DNA of 64,000 nucleotides from Betaproteobacteria bacterium (GCA_016720065.1 JADJXY010000002.1:2431001-2495000), one strand, 5' to 3'. Shown: positions 43,052 through 52,558, counted from the stretch's first letter. The notes: generated by a model not told the origin, from the letters alone. A program made the numbers and translations.

Positions 43052-43830
43052 GAACCGATGAGCCCGCTGGTGGGGGAGGACGGATCGGCCGAGTAAAGCT
43101 TGCGCGGCATGCGCCCGGCCAGGAGGGCCTCGCGGCCAGCCTCGACGCCCTTCTTCATGGCGCTGGCCATGAGCACCGGATCCTTCGCATGGGCGATGGC
43201 GGTGTTCATGAGCACCCCGTCGCAGCCCAGTTCCATGGCGATGGCGGCGTCCGAGGCGGTGCCGACGCCGGCGTCCACGATGATGGGCACCTTGGCGTTG
43301 TCGATGAGGAGGCGCAGGTTCCAGGGGTTGAGGATGCCCATGCCGGAACCGATGAGGGAAGCCAGGGGCATCACCGCCACGCAGCCGATCTCTTCCAGCA
43401 TCTTCGCCTGGATGGGGTCGTCGGAGCAGTAGACCATGACGTGAAAGCCGTCCTTGACCAGGGTTGCGGCGGCTTTCAGGGTCTCCGGCATGTTGGGGAA
43501 GAGGCTCTTGGGGTCGCCCAGGACTTCCAGTTTGCACAGGGGGTGGCCATCCAGCAGTTCCCGGGCCAGGCGCAGGGTGCGCACGGCGTCGTCGGCGGTG
43601 TAGCAGCCAGCGGTGTTGGGCAGGAGGGTGAAGCGCGACGGCGGCAGGGCGTCCAGCAGATTGGGCTGGGACGGGTCCTGGCCGATGTTGGTGCGGCGGA
43701 TGGCGACGGTGACGATGGCGGCGCCGGAGGCATCGATGGCGGCCCGGGTCTCGGCGAAATCCCTGTACTTGCCGGTGCCGACTAGGAGGCGGGAGGCATA
43801 GGGGGTGCCGGCGATGGTGAGTTGATCCAT
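43048..43830 (-). CDS. thiG: Thiazole synthase
   Basis: A 260-residue TIM-barrel enzyme forming the thiazole of thiamine. MDQLTIAGTPYASRLLVGTGKY, VTVAIRRTNIG, LLPNTAGCYTADDAVRT, KLEVLGD, IVDAGVGTASDAA, GCDGVLMNTAIAHAKDP. It takes sulfur from ThiS, encoded 85 bp upstream. Overlaps trmB by ATGA. Confidence 0.97.
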   Translation of the reverse strand: MDQLTIAGTPYASRLLVGTGKYRDFAETRAAIDASGAAIVTVAIRRTNIGQDPSQPNLLDALPPSRFTLLPNTAGCYTADDAVRTLRLARELLDGHPLCKLEVLGDPKSLFPNMPETLKAAATLVKDGFHVMVYCSDDPIQAKMLEEIGCVAVMPLASLIGSGMGILNPWNLRLLIDNAKVPIIVDAGVGTASDAAIAMELGCDGVLMNTAIAHAKDPVLMASAMKKGVEAGREALLAGRMPRKLYSADPSSPTSGLIGS

Positions 43831-43915
43831 GGCGATACTGAGAAGGGGAAAAGAGGGAAGGGAGAAGGGGTGGGGAATGCCTCCCCACACTTACCCTTCA
43901 CAGAATATTCAAAAT

Positions 43916-44119
43916 TCATCCACCGCCGACGGCGACGACGATTTCCAGGGCGTCACCATCGGCGAGCGGGGTCGTGTCATGCTGGCTCCGGGGCACGATC
44001 TCGCCATTTTTCTCGACGGCGATGCGCTTGCCGGCCAAACCAAGGGCGTCTACCAGCGCCGCGACGGTCAGGGCCTCGGCAAACCGGCGCACCGCGCCAT
44101 TGACTGTCAGTTCGATCAT
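43916..44119 (-). CDS. thiS: ThiS sulfur carrier
   Basis: A 67-residue ubiquitin-like protein ending in GG (DALEIVVAVGGG), with MIELTVNGAVRRF and VEKNGEIVPRSQH. The C-terminal glycine is thiocarboxylated for thiazole synthesis. It overlaps the SDR gene by 4 bp. Confidence 0.95.
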   Translation of the reverse strand: MIELTVNGAVRRFAEALTVAALVDALGLAGKRIAVEKNGEIVPRSQHDTTPLADGDALEIVVAVGGG

Positions 44120-44898
44120 CCGCCGGATTTTATCAGGCCCCGCGGCTTCCTCGGCGCGTTGGTGAAGAGGCGGTCGTAGAGCCAGTTGGGCATCAGGCGC
44201 AGGGCCTTGGCGACGAGGCCCATCTGCCAGGGGATGACGGTATAGCTGACGCCCCGGTCGATGGCCCGGATGAAGCGGCGGGCGGCCTCGTCGGCGGGGA
44301 GCAGGAAGGGCATGGAGTAGGGATTGACGGCGGTCATCGGGGTGGCGATGTAGCCCGGGGTGATGGTCACCACCGGGATGCCGTAAGGGCGCATTTCCAG
44401 GCGCAGGCTTTCCAGGTAGGCGATGGCGGCAGCCTTGGAGGCCGAATAGGCTTCCGCCCCCGGCAGCCCGCGGATGCCCGAAACCGAGGCGATTCCTGCC
44501 AGGCGACGCCGCCCACCGGCAGCCTTCATGGCGGGGATGAAGGGCGCGAAGGTGGCGGCCATGCCGAACACATTGGTATCCATGACCCGGCGGAAGACGG
44601 CCAGATCCTCGGCGTATTCGGTCAGGGTGCCCACCGACACGCCGGCGCAGGCGACAACGACGTCCGGAACGCCGTGGCGGCCCATGAAGTCCTCCGCTGC
44701 AGCAGCCAGAGCCGCTGCATCGGTGACGTCCAGGGCGTAACAGGCATGGCCGCCGCCGAGGCGCTGGTTCAGGGCTTGCAGAACCTCGCTGCGGCGCCCG
44801 GTGAGGCCGAGGCGGGCGCCCTGCCCCGCATAGCGCACGGCCAGGGCCTCGCCGATACCCGAGGAGGCACCGGTGAGGAAGACGGCTGCCGGCTTCAT
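44116..44898 (-). CDS. Short-chain dehydrogenase/reductase
   Basis: A 260-residue classical SDR. The NAD(P) motif is TGASSGIGEA, with ACAGVS, the catalytic S (IASVSGIRG), and YSASK with Tyr and Lys. Substrate is unknown. The C-terminal MPNWLYDRLFTNAPRKPRG is like membrane-associated SDRs of the YqjQ/DltE type. It lies between thiS and dsbA on the same strand. Confidence 0.92.
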   Translation of the reverse strand: MKPAAVFLTGASSGIGEALAVRYAGQGARLGLTGRRSEVLQALNQRLGGGHACYALDVTDAAALAAAAEDFMGRHGVPDVVVACAGVSVGTLTEYAEDLAVFRRVMDTNVFGMAATFAPFIPAMKAAGGRRRLAGIASVSGIRGLPGAEAYSASKAAAIAYLESLRLEMRPYGIPVVTITPGYIATPMTAVNPYSMPFLLPADEAARRFIRAIDRGVSYTVIPWQMGLVAKALRLMPNWLYDRLFTNAPRKPRGLIKSGG

Positions 44899-44946
44899 CG
44901 GGATGGGTCAGGGCCGGTGCGTCGCCGCGTCCGGATTATTCCAGGA

Positions 44947-45582
44947 TCACTTCTTGTGGCCGCGGATTTCGGCGATCAGACGGTCGACGGTAGCCAGATT
45001 TTCAGCAGGCTGCCGCTCACCGACCAGATAGCGCCCCTGCACGCCCAAGGCCGGAACGCCCTGAATGCGATAGGCCTGGGCCATCTGGTCACCGCGCTTC
45101 ACCTTGCTTTGCACGCCGAAGGAAGCGAAGGCGTCGGCGAATTTCTTGGGATCGACGCCCTTCTTGGCCACCCACTCGTTGATACCGCGCTCCTCGAAGA
45201 GGTTCTGGCGCTCGGCATGGATGGCCTTGAACACGTCGGCATCCAGACGGGCGAGGTCGCCGGTCGTCTCCAGCGCGTAGAAAAGGCGGGCGATATTGCT
45301 CCAGGCGGCGCGCCCGAAAGTGACGGGAACCTTGCGCACCACCACATCCGCAGCTTGCTTGGCGATCCAGGCGCTGAGGAGCGGGTGGAAGTCGCTGCAA
45401 TGGGGGCAGCCGTAGCTGAAGAACTCGACGACCTCGATCTTGCCCGGGTTGTCGGTGGGCTGAGGCGGTTCGATCAGGACGTACTCCCGGCCCTGGCCCT
45501 GGGCAAAGGCAGGCAGGCTGGCGGCTAGGGCGCTTCCGAGCATGACGCGCACGGCGTCGCGGCGGGACAGGTTCATCATCAC
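44947..45582 (-). CDS. dsbA: DsbA-type periplasmic thiol:disulfide interchange protein
   Basis: A 211-residue protein with signal (SRRDAVRVMLGSALAASLPAFA) and active site CPHC (Cys59, Cys62) in VVEFFSYGCPHC. The cis-Pro loop is GVPALGVQGRY. It introduces disulfides in the periplasm. The start overlaps the end of the SPOR gene by 4 bp. Confidence 0.95.
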   Translation of the reverse strand: MMMNLSRRDAVRVMLGSALAASLPAFAQGQGREYVLIEPPQPTDNPGKIEVVEFFSYGCPHCSDFHPLLSAWIAKQAADVVVRKVPVTFGRAAWSNIARLFYALETTGDLARLDADVFKAIHAERQNLFEERGINEWVAKKGVDPKKFADAFASFGVQSKVKRGDQMAQAYRIQGVPALGVQGRYLVGERQPAENLATVDRLIAEIRGHKK

Positions 45583-46262
45583 TCCTTGTTCTTGACGAGA
45601 GAGACTTCGATGCCCGACTTGGCAAGGTCGGAACGGATTTTGTTCACGTCCTCGGGACGGGCGAAGGGGCCGAGGCGGACACGGAAGTAGGTCTTGTCCT
45701 GGACCATGACCTGCTGCACCGTCGCCTCAAGGCCCATTAACGCGAGATTGGCTTTCTGGTTGTCCGCATCCTGGGCGGTACTGAAGGAACCGGCCTGGAG
45801 GAAGAGGGAAGGCTTGCTCTCCTTGGCGGCATCCTTCGCGGCGTCCTTGGGCTCTTCCTTCTTGACCTCGGGCGGTTTGGCGGCGGCCTTGTCCGGCACG
45901 GCCTCGGCCTTGCCGGGAAGGATGTCGTAGAACTGGAAGCGCTTCTCCGGCGGGGGGTCGCCCGGCTTGCCCGGCAGGGCAATGGGCTGGGCCGGCTTGC
46001 CGTCCGGCCCCACCGAAGCCTCGGGCCGGGGCGGCTGGGGCTTGGCGTTCTGGAAGGGCATGGGCGATTTGTTGAGGTACCAGACCACCCCGGCGGCGAT
46101 GCCGACACCGAGGACCAGGCCGATGAACATGCCGACCAGGGTTCCTCCGCCAGACTTCCTGGCGACGGACTTGGTCCGCCGGGGCTTGGCGGCGCGGCTC
46201 ATGCCGGCGCCCCGGGCCGGACGCGGCGGGCGGGGTTGGGGTGAATGACGTTCATGGACCAT
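45579..46262 (-). CDS. SPOR-domain, FtsN-like membrane protein
   Basis: A single-pass protein: basic cytoplasmic start, one helix (LVGMFIGLVLGVGIAAGVVWYL), a long Pro/Lys/Ala-rich linker, and a C-terminal SPOR domain (SLFLQAGSFSTAQDADNQKANLAL to VSLVKNKE) that binds denuded septal peptidoglycan. The layout is that of FtsN. The ATG at 46262 starts 2 bp after argS; MSRAAKPRR at 46202 is an alternative start. It is coupled to dsbA. Confidence 0.88.
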   Translation of the reverse strand: MVHERHSPQPRPPRPARGAGMSRAAKPRRTKSVARKSGGGTLVGMFIGLVLGVGIAAGVVWYLNKSPMPFQNAKPQPPRPEASVGPDGKPAQPIALPGKPGDPPPEKRFQFYDILPGKAEAVPDKAAAKPPEVKKEEPKDAAKDAAKESKPSLFLQAGSFSTAQDADNQKANLALMGLEATVQQVMVQDKTYFRVRLGPFARPEDVNKIRSDLAKSGIEVSLVKNKE

Positions 46263-46264
46263 CC

Positions 46265-48028
46265 TTACATCGATTCGGGGCAGGAGACGCCCAGCAGCGC
46301 CATGCCGTTGCGGATCACCTGACGCACGGCGGCGGCCAGGGCCACCCGGGCATCGCGCAGGGCGGCATCGTCCACCAGCATGCGCTCGGCGTTGTACCAG
46401 CCGTGGAATTCGCCGGCCAGCTCCTTCAGGTAGAAGGCAATCTGGTGCGGGGCAAGCTCCTTGGCGGCCGCATCGATGATATCGGCAAACTCAGCCAGCT
46501 TGTTGGCGAGGGCCAGCTCCCTGGGATTTTCCAGGCGTGCCAGGTCGGCGCTGCCCAGATCGGCGAGATCGCCCCCCCACTGGGAGACGACGGAACAGAT
46601 GCGGGCGTGGGCGTACTGGATGTAATAGACCGGGTTTTCGTTGGTCTGGCTCTTGGCGAGATCGAGATCGAAATCCAGATGCTGGTCGGATTTGCGCAGG
46701 GCGTAGAAGAAACGGCAGGCATCGTTGCCCACTTCGCCGCGCAGCTCGCGCAGGGTGACGAATTCACCCGAGCGCGTGGACATGGAGGCCTTCTGGCCGT
46801 TGCGGTAAAGCACGGCAAACTGGACCAGGGCCACGTGCAGCCGGGCGGGATCGAGTTCCAGGGCGGCGATGGCGCCCTTCACCCGGGGGATGTAGCCGTG
46901 GTGGTCGGCGCCCCAGATATTGATGATCTGATCGAAGCCCCGCTCGTACTTGTTCAGGTGGTAGGCGATGTCGGAGGCGAAATAGGTATAGAGGCCGTTC
47001 TCGCGCTGCACGACGCGGTCCTTCTCGTCGCCGAAGGCGGTGGACTTGAACCACTTGGCGCCGTCCTGCTCGTAGAGGTGCCCCTTCTTTTCCAGCAGAT
47101 CGACGCAGCGGGCGACCAGTCCGGTGTCGTAGAGGGCCTTTTCGGAAAACCAGACGTCGAACTCGACGCCGAATTCTTCCAGGTCGTTGCGGCAGTCGGC
47201 CAGTTGTTCAGAAAGCGCGTGGCCATGGACGTAGGACCAGTCGGGACCGAGAAGCTCCTTGGCGCGGGCGATCAGGGCGTCGAGATGGAGTTCGCGCTGC
47301 TGTTTGGCCTCGTCATCCGCCCGGTCGGCGGCGGGCAGCCCGGGAGTGCCCGCCAGGACGGCCTCGCCAGGGCGCAGGAACTGGGTACCATGGGCCGATT
47401 GCATCTGGCGCGCCATGTCCCGCACGTAGTCGCCCTGGTAGGCATTGGGCGGAAAGGGAACGGCGACCCCCAGGAGATCGAGGTAGCGCAGCCAGGTGGA
47501 CAGCCCCAGGATGTCCATCTGCCGGCCGGCGTCATTGACGTAATACTCGCGGGTCACGTCCCAGCCGGCGAAGGCCAGCAGGGCGGAAAGGGAAGCCCCG
47601 TAGGCGGCGCCGCGGCCGTGGCCGACGTGCAGCGGCCCGGTGGGGTTGGCCGAGACGAATTCCACCTGAATCTTGCGCCCGCCCCCTTGGGCCGAACGGC
47701 CGTAGGCGGCACCCGCGGCAAGAACGGCCTCCACCGCCGCCGTCTTGGCATCGGTTGCAAGGCGGAAATTGATGAAGCCGGCACCGGCGATTTCCGCCGC
47801 CTGAACCAGGGAAGTCGGCGGCAATTCGCGCACCAGTTGCTGGGCGATTTCCCGCGGGTTCTTCTTGAGGGCCTTGGCCAGCTGCATGGCCAGATTGGTG
47901 GCGAAATCCCCGTGGGAGGGATCCCGGGGGCGTTCCAGATGAATGGGGGTATCGGCGGCGGCCGGTGCCACGCTGGCCAGGGCCTGCCTGAGCAGTTCGG
48001 TCAGCTGGGTCTTGACGTCTTGAGCCAT
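46265..48028 (-). CDS. argS: Arginyl-tRNA synthetase
   Basis: A 587-residue class I synthetase. It has the HIGH-like HVGHGRGAAYG, the ADHHGYIPR segment, KMSK-like KASMSTRSGEFV, and the C-terminal anticodon-binding DALR-type region. It charges tRNA-Arg. A perfect TATAAT lies about 30 bp upstream. Confidence 0.98.
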   Translation of the reverse strand: MAQDVKTQLTELLRQALASVAPAAADTPIHLERPRDPSHGDFATNLAMQLAKALKKNPREIAQQLVRELPPTSLVQAAEIAGAGFINFRLATDAKTAAVEAVLAAGAAYGRSAQGGGRKIQVEFVSANPTGPLHVGHGRGAAYGASLSALLAFAGWDVTREYYVNDAGRQMDILGLSTWLRYLDLLGVAVPFPPNAYQGDYVRDMARQMQSAHGTQFLRPGEAVLAGTPGLPAADRADDEAKQQRELHLDALIARAKELLGPDWSYVHGHALSEQLADCRNDLEEFGVEFDVWFSEKALYDTGLVARCVDLLEKKGHLYEQDGAKWFKSTAFGDEKDRVVQRENGLYTYFASDIAYHLNKYERGFDQIINIWGADHHGYIPRVKGAIAALELDPARLHVALVQFAVLYRNGQKASMSTRSGEFVTLRELRGEVGNDACRFFYALRKSDQHLDFDLDLAKSQTNENPVYYIQYAHARICSVVSQWGGDLADLGSADLARLENPRELALANKLAEFADIIDAAAKELAPHQIAFYLKELAGEFHGWYNAERMLVDDAALRDARVALAAAVRQVIRNGMALLGVSCPESM

Positions 48029-48056
48029 TGATTATTGGCGAAAAAGCAAAGGGGCG

Positions 48057-48062
48057 ATTATA
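48057..48062 (-). promoter_or_regulatory. -10 element of the argS promoter
   Basis: The minus strand has a consensus TATAAT 29 bp before the argS ATG. No good -35 is seen 17 bp further upstream. The gap to ubiB (48029-48129) must also hold the ubiB promoter; TGTACATT near 48091 is the only -10-like candidate. Confidence 0.45.
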
Positions 48063-48129
48063 CGATGCGCTTTTCCCCCCCGGCGATTCTGTGTACATTC
48101 GGGCGTCCTGATTCAACGCCCCGCCCGCC

Positions 48130-49662
48130 GTGCGCCTCTTTCGCCTCCTCAAGATCATCTCCGTCGCCAGCCGCTATGGCCTGGACGAGATGGTCCTCGA
48201 ACACGAGCCCACGGGCTATCTCGTCCGCTTCACCAACGCCTTGCAATTCTGGCGCCGCCTCACTGCACCGCGGGCGGTGCGCCTGCGTCTGGCCCTGGAG
48301 TCCCTGGGGCCCATTTTCGTCAAGTTCGGCCAGGTGCTCTCCACCCGCCGCGACCTGATGCCGACGGACATCGCCGACGAACTGGCCAAGCTGCAGGACC
48401 GGGTGCCGCCCTTCGACTCCCAGCTCGCCCTGAAGGAAATCGAAAAGGCCTACGGCCGGCCCGCCAGCGAGGTCTTCGCCGAGTTCGACCCGACGCCCAC
48501 CGCCTCCGCCTCCATCGCCCAGGTCCATTTCGCCCGCCTCAAGCCCGAAGATGGCGGCCACGAGGTGGCAGTCAAGATCCTGCGCCCCAACATGCTTTCG
48601 GTCATCGAGCACGACCTGGGCCTCATGGACACCCTGGCCCTGCTGCTGGAAAAGCTGTGGTCCGACGGCAAGCGCCTGAAACCCCGGGAAGTGGTCGCCG
48701 AGTTCGCCAAATACCTGCACGACGAACTGGACCTCATGCGGGAAGCGGCCAACGCTTCGCAACTGCGGCGCAATTTCACCGATTCGAACCTCCTCATCGT
48801 GCCCGAGGTGCATTGGGATTTCTGCACCTCCACGGTGATGGTCATGGAGCGCATGGTCGGCACGCCCATCTCGCAGACCGACCGCCTGCGGGAACAGGGC
48901 ATCGACATGGAAAAGCTCTCCGCCGCCGGCGTCGAGATCTTCTTCACCCAGGTCTTCCGCGACGGTTTCTTCCATGCCGACATGCACCCCGGCAACATCT
49001 TCGTCGCCCCCGACGGCCGCTACATCGCCCTGGATTTCGGCATCGTCGGCACCCTCACCGACTCCGACAAGAACTATCTGGCCCAGAACTTCCTCGCCTT
49101 CTTCCGCCGCGACTACAAGCGGGTGGCCGAGGCCCACATCGAATCCGGCTGGGCCCCTAAGGACACCCGCGTCGACGAGTTCGAGGCCGCCATCCGCGCC
49201 GTCTGCGAGCCCATCTTCGACCGGCCCCTCAAGGAAATCTCCTTCGGCCGCGTGCTGCTGCGCCTGTTCCAGACCTCGCGCCGCTTCAACGTGGAAATCC
49301 AGCCGCAACTGGTGATGCTGCAGAAAACCCTGCTCAACATCGAGGGCCTGGGCCGCCAGCTGGACCCCGACCTCGATCTGTGGAAAACCGCCAAGCCTTT
49401 CCTCGAACGCTGGATGAGCGAGCAGGTGGGCTGGCGCGGGCTGTTGCGCACCTTCAAGCAGGAGGCGCCCTATCTGGCCCGCACCCTGCCCCAGCTGCCG
49501 CGCCTGGTGCACCAGGCCCTGGCCCAGCCGGCCAAGGCCGACCTGCAACCACAACTGGAAAAGCTCATCGCCGAGCAGCAGCGGCAGAACCGCTGGCTGA
49601 CCATCATCGCCATTCTGCTGGCGGTGGTGGCGGGGGTGCTCCTGTCGCGGGTCGTAGGCTAG
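48130..49662 (+). CDS. ubiB: UbiB, atypical kinase/ATPase for ubiquinone synthesis
   Basis: A 510-residue ABC1/ADCK-type protein starting at GTG 48130 (MRLFRLLKIISVASRYGLDEM). It has the KxGQ motif FVKFGQVLSTRRDLMP, ASIAQVHFARL, FFHADMHPGNIFV and ALDFGIVGTL. Two C-terminal helices end it (WLTIIAILLAVVAGVLL). It is needed for ubiquinone biosynthesis. It ends in the CTAG that also holds the stop of the convergent cysA. Confidence 0.96.
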   Translation: MRLFRLLKIISVASRYGLDEMVLEHEPTGYLVRFTNALQFWRRLTAPRAVRLRLALESLGPIFVKFGQVLSTRRDLMPTDIADELAKLQDRVPPFDSQLALKEIEKAYGRPASEVFAEFDPTPTASASIAQVHFARLKPEDGGHEVAVKILRPNMLSVIEHDLGLMDTLALLLEKLWSDGKRLKPREVVAEFAKYLHDELDLMREAANASQLRRNFTDSNLLIVPEVHWDFCTSTVMVMERMVGTPISQTDRLREQGIDMEKLSAAGVEIFFTQVFRDGFFHADMHPGNIFVAPDGRYIALDFGIVGTLTDSDKNYLAQNFLAFFRRDYKRVAEAHIESGWAPKDTRVDEFEAAIRAVCEPIFDRPLKEISFGRVLLRLFQTSRRFNVEIQPQLVMLQKTLLNIEGLGRQLDPDLDLWKTAKPFLERWMSEQVGWRGLLRTFKQEAPYLARTLPQLPRLVHQALAQPAKADLQPQLEKLIAEQQRQNRWLTIIAILLAVVAGVLLSRVVG

Positions 49663-50735
49663 AAGAGGAACGGCTCCCGCGCCGGCGTCTGGCCGGCGAC
49701 TTCCCGGGCCTGGCCGTCGGCGTCGAAGACCCGTACCTGGCGCGGGCGGAACCAGATGGCCTGGCCGATTTCCAGGTTCAGGGCCTCGTGGCGCTCCCGG
49801 GAGAGCTCCACTTCCACCACTTCGCTCTCGTGCAGCAGTTCGATACGCACCACCGGCCCGATGGGATGGACGTGGGAAACCGTCGCCGGCAGGGCGTTGT
49901 CCAGGGGCTGCTGCGAAAGGTCGATGTCGTGGGGACGCACGAAGGCGGTGGTGCCCTCGCCGGGGTTGCGCTCCACTGCGGCGAAGCCGCCCTGGACGCG
50001 GCTGTGGAAGACATTGACGTTGCCCAGGAACTGATAGACGAAGGGCGTCGCCGGCGCCGAATAGACCTCGTCCGGCGAGCCGATCTGCTCGATGCGGCCG
50101 TGGTTCATCACCACCACCCGGTCGGCGACTTCCAGGGCCTCCTCCTGGTCGTGGGTGACGAAAACCGAGGAGATGTGCATGTCGTCGTGGAGGCGCCGCA
50201 GCCAGCGGCGCAATTCCTTGCGTACCTTGGTGTCCAGGGCGCCGAAGGGCTCGTCGAGAAGCAGCACCTTGGGCTCGACGGCCAGCGCCCGGGCCAGGGC
50301 GATGCGCTGGCGTTGGCCGCCGGAAAGCTGCGACGGGTAGCGGTCGGCCAGCCAGTCGAGCTGGACGAGGCCGAGCAATTCCATGACCCGGCGCTTGATC
50401 TCCGCCTCGGCCGGACGCTCCTTGCGCGGCTTGACCCGCAGGCCGAAGGCCACGTTCTCGAACACCGTCATGTGGCGGAACAGGGCGTAGTGCTGGAAGA
50501 CGAAACCGACGTTGCGCTCCCGGGCGTGCAGGTGGGTCGCCTCGGCACCGGAGAAGAGAATCTCGCCCTGATCGGCGGTCTCCATGCCGGCGATGATGCG
50601 CAGCAGGGTGGTCTTGCCGCAGCCGGAGGGGCCGAGCAGGGCGACCAGTTCACCGGTGGGGATGTCGAGATTGATGTTGTCGAGCGCCACGAAGTTGCCG
50701 AAGCGCTTGGAGATATTGCGGATTTCGATGCTCAT
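49659..50735 (-). CDS. cysA: CysA, sulfate/thiosulfate ABC transporter ATPase
   Basis: A 358-residue ATPase. Walker A GPSGCGKTTLL, signature LSGGQRQR, Walker B LLLDEPFGALD, H-loop FVTHDQEEALEV, and the CysA C-terminal regulatory domain (VFHSRVQGG, VRPHDIDLS). Overlaps cysW by 4 bp; its stop codon overlaps the ubiB stop. Confidence 0.97.
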   Translation of the reverse strand: MSIEIRNISKRFGNFVALDNINLDIPTGELVALLGPSGCGKTTLLRIIAGMETADQGEILFSGAEATHLHARERNVGFVFQHYALFRHMTVFENVAFGLRVKPRKERPAEAEIKRRVMELLGLVQLDWLADRYPSQLSGGQRQRIALARALAVEPKVLLLDEPFGALDTKVRKELRRWLRRLHDDMHISSVFVTHDQEEALEVADRVVVMNHGRIEQIGSPDEVYSAPATPFVYQFLGNVNVFHSRVQGGFAAVERNPGEGTTAFVRPHDIDLSQQPLDNALPATVSHVHPIGPVVRIELLHESEVVEVELSRERHEALNLEIGQAIWFRPRQVRVFDADGQAREVAGQTPAREPFLF

Positions 50736-51607
50736 GAGGTTTTCTCGCCGGGGAGTTCAGCGTTCAGCATGTCGGTCTCGGCCTTCATGCGCCATTCGAC
50801 GACGGTCTTGGCCACCAGGGTGACCAGCGCCAGCAGGGCCAGGACCGAAGCGGCGGCGAAGGCGCCGATGGCGTTGTATTCGTTGTAGAGAATCTCGACG
50901 TGCAGGGGCAGCGTATTGGTCTCGCCGCGGATGTGACCGGACACCACGCTCACCGCACCGAATTCCCCCATGGCCCGGGCGTTGGAGAGGATCACGCCGT
51001 AGAGCAGGCCCCACTTGATGTTGGGCAGGGTCACCCGCCAGAACATCTGCCAGCCGGAGGCGCCGAGGGACACCGCCGCCTCTTCCTCGTCCTTGCCCTG
51101 GGACTGCATCAGGGGGATCAGTTCCCGGGCGATGAAGGGGAAGGTGATGAACAGGGTAGCGATGATCATCCCCGGCACGGCGAAGATGATCTTCACGTCG
51201 TGGTCGGCCAGCCAGGGGCCCATCCAGCCCTGGGCGCCGAAAATGAGGATGAAGATGAGGCCCGCCACCACCGGCGACACGGCAAAGGGCAGGTCGATCA
51301 GGGTAATGAGCAGGCTCTTGCCCTTGAAGTCGAATTTGGCGATGGCCCAGGCCGCCGCCACGCCGAAGAGGATGTTGAAGGGCAGCACCGCGAGGGCGAT
51401 GACGACCGTGAGCCAGATGGCCGAGCGGGTTTCCGGCTCCTTGAGCGCCTCCAGATAGGCGGGCAGGCCCTGGGCCAGGGCCTCGACGAAGACCGCCACC
51501 AACGGCAGGCCGAGGAAGAAAAACAGGAAGCCGAGGCCGATGGTCAGCAGCGCAACACGCACCCAGGCCGGTTCCTGGGTGGCGCGGGTGAGCTTGTCGG
51601 TACTCAT
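50732..51607 (-). CDS. cysW: CysW, sulfate ABC transporter permease
   Basis: A 291-residue permease from ATG 51607, with six helices and the EAA loop EEEAAVSLGASGWQMFWRVTLPNIKWGL. ARAMGEFGAVSVVSGHIRG is characteristic of CysW. Coupled by ATGA to cysT and cysA. Confidence 0.96.
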   Translation of the reverse strand: MSTDKLTRATQEPAWVRVALLTIGLGFLFFFLGLPLVAVFVEALAQGLPAYLEALKEPETRSAIWLTVVIALAVLPFNILFGVAAAWAIAKFDFKGKSLLITLIDLPFAVSPVVAGLIFILIFGAQGWMGPWLADHDVKIIFAVPGMIIATLFITFPFIARELIPLMQSQGKDEEEAAVSLGASGWQMFWRVTLPNIKWGLLYGVILSNARAMGEFGAVSVVSGHIRGETNTLPLHVEILYNEYNAIGAFAAASVLALLALVTLVAKTVVEWRMKAETDMLNAELPGEKTS

Positions 51608-52479
51608 GCCGACACCCCTTGCGCCTTGCCGGCGGCCACTTCCAGGGGCTCGCTGTTGCGGTATCGATTCGCGGCCCACCATTGCAGCAGGTTGATGGTC
51701 AGCAGCAGCACGAAGGAAATGGCCAGCATCATCACCGCCAGCGCCGTGGCGCCCAGCACGTCGTACTGCTCCAGCTTGGAGATGATGAGCAGGGGCACGA
51801 TTTCCGACACCAGGGGCAGGTTGCCGGCGATGAAGATGACCGAGCCGAATTCCCCCAAGGCCCGGGCGAAGGCCAGGGCGAAGCCGGTGAGCAGGGCCGG
51901 GCCGATAGCCGGGAAGATGACGCGGGCAAAGGTCTGCCAGCGGGAAGCGCCGAGGGAAGCAGCGGCTTCCTCGACCTCGGTCTCGATATCCTCGATCACC
52001 GGCTGCAGGGTACGCACGACGAAGGGCAGCGTGACGAAAGTCAGTGCCACGACGATGCCCAGGGGCGTGTAGGCCACCTTGAGGCCCAGGGGTTCGAGAT
52101 GGCTGCCGAGCCAGCCGTTGCCGGCGTAGAGCGTGGCCAGGGTGATGCCGGCCACGGCGGTGGGCAGGGCGAAAGGCAGGTCGACGAGGGCATCGACGAA
52201 GCGCTTGCCGGGGAAGGAGTAGCGCACCAGCATCCAGGCCGTGATCAGCCCGAAGAAGGCGTTGATCGAGGCCGCCAGCAGCGAGGAGACGAAGGTGACG
52301 CGAAAGGCGGCCAGGGAGCGCTCACCCAGGGCGATGTCGAGAATCTGGCCCCAGCCGAGCTGGGAGGCTTTCAGCACCATGCCGCCCAGGGGCAACAGGA
52401 CCAGCAGCGAAAGGTAGACGAGCGTGTAGCCCAGAGCGAGGCCGAAGCCGGGCAGGACGCGGCGGGAAGGAGAAGGCAT
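51604..52479 (-). CDS. cysT: CysT (CysU), sulfate ABC transporter permease
   Basis: A 291-residue permease from ATG 52479 (MPSPSRRVLPGFGLALGYTL), with the EAA loop VEEAAASLGASRWQTFARVIFPAI and ARALGEFGSVIFIAGN. It forms the membrane channel with CysW. A stem-loop separates it from the binding-protein gene upstream. Confidence 0.96.
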   Translation of the reverse strand: MPSPSRRVLPGFGLALGYTLVYLSLLVLLPLGGMVLKASQLGWGQILDIALGERSLAAFRVTFVSSLLAASINAFFGLITAWMLVRYSFPGKRFVDALVDLPFALPTAVAGITLATLYAGNGWLGSHLEPLGLKVAYTPLGIVVALTFVTLPFVVRTLQPVIEDIETEVEEAAASLGASRWQTFARVIFPAIGPALLTGFALAFARALGEFGSVIFIAGNLPLVSEIVPLLIISKLEQYDVLGATALAVMMLAISFVLLLTINLLQWWAANRYRNSEPLEVAAGKAQGVSA

Positions 52480-52518
52480 GGGAGCGGTGGGGCTGAATGG
52501 GCCGCAGGGGGGGGAACA

Positions 52519-52540
52519 GGGCCGGGGGTGATCCCGGCCC
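52519..52540 (-). terminator. Stem-loop between sbp and cysT, possible attenuator
   Basis: GGGCCGGG-GGTGAT-CCCGGCCC is a perfect 8-bp stem with a 6-nt loop in the 79-bp gap between the binding-protein gene and cysT. No T run follows. Such a stem after a binding-protein gene can stabilise its message or cut readthrough, so more binding protein than permease is made; this is inferred. Confidence 0.55.
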
Positions 52541-52558
52541 GTCGATCCAGCGGCAGGC

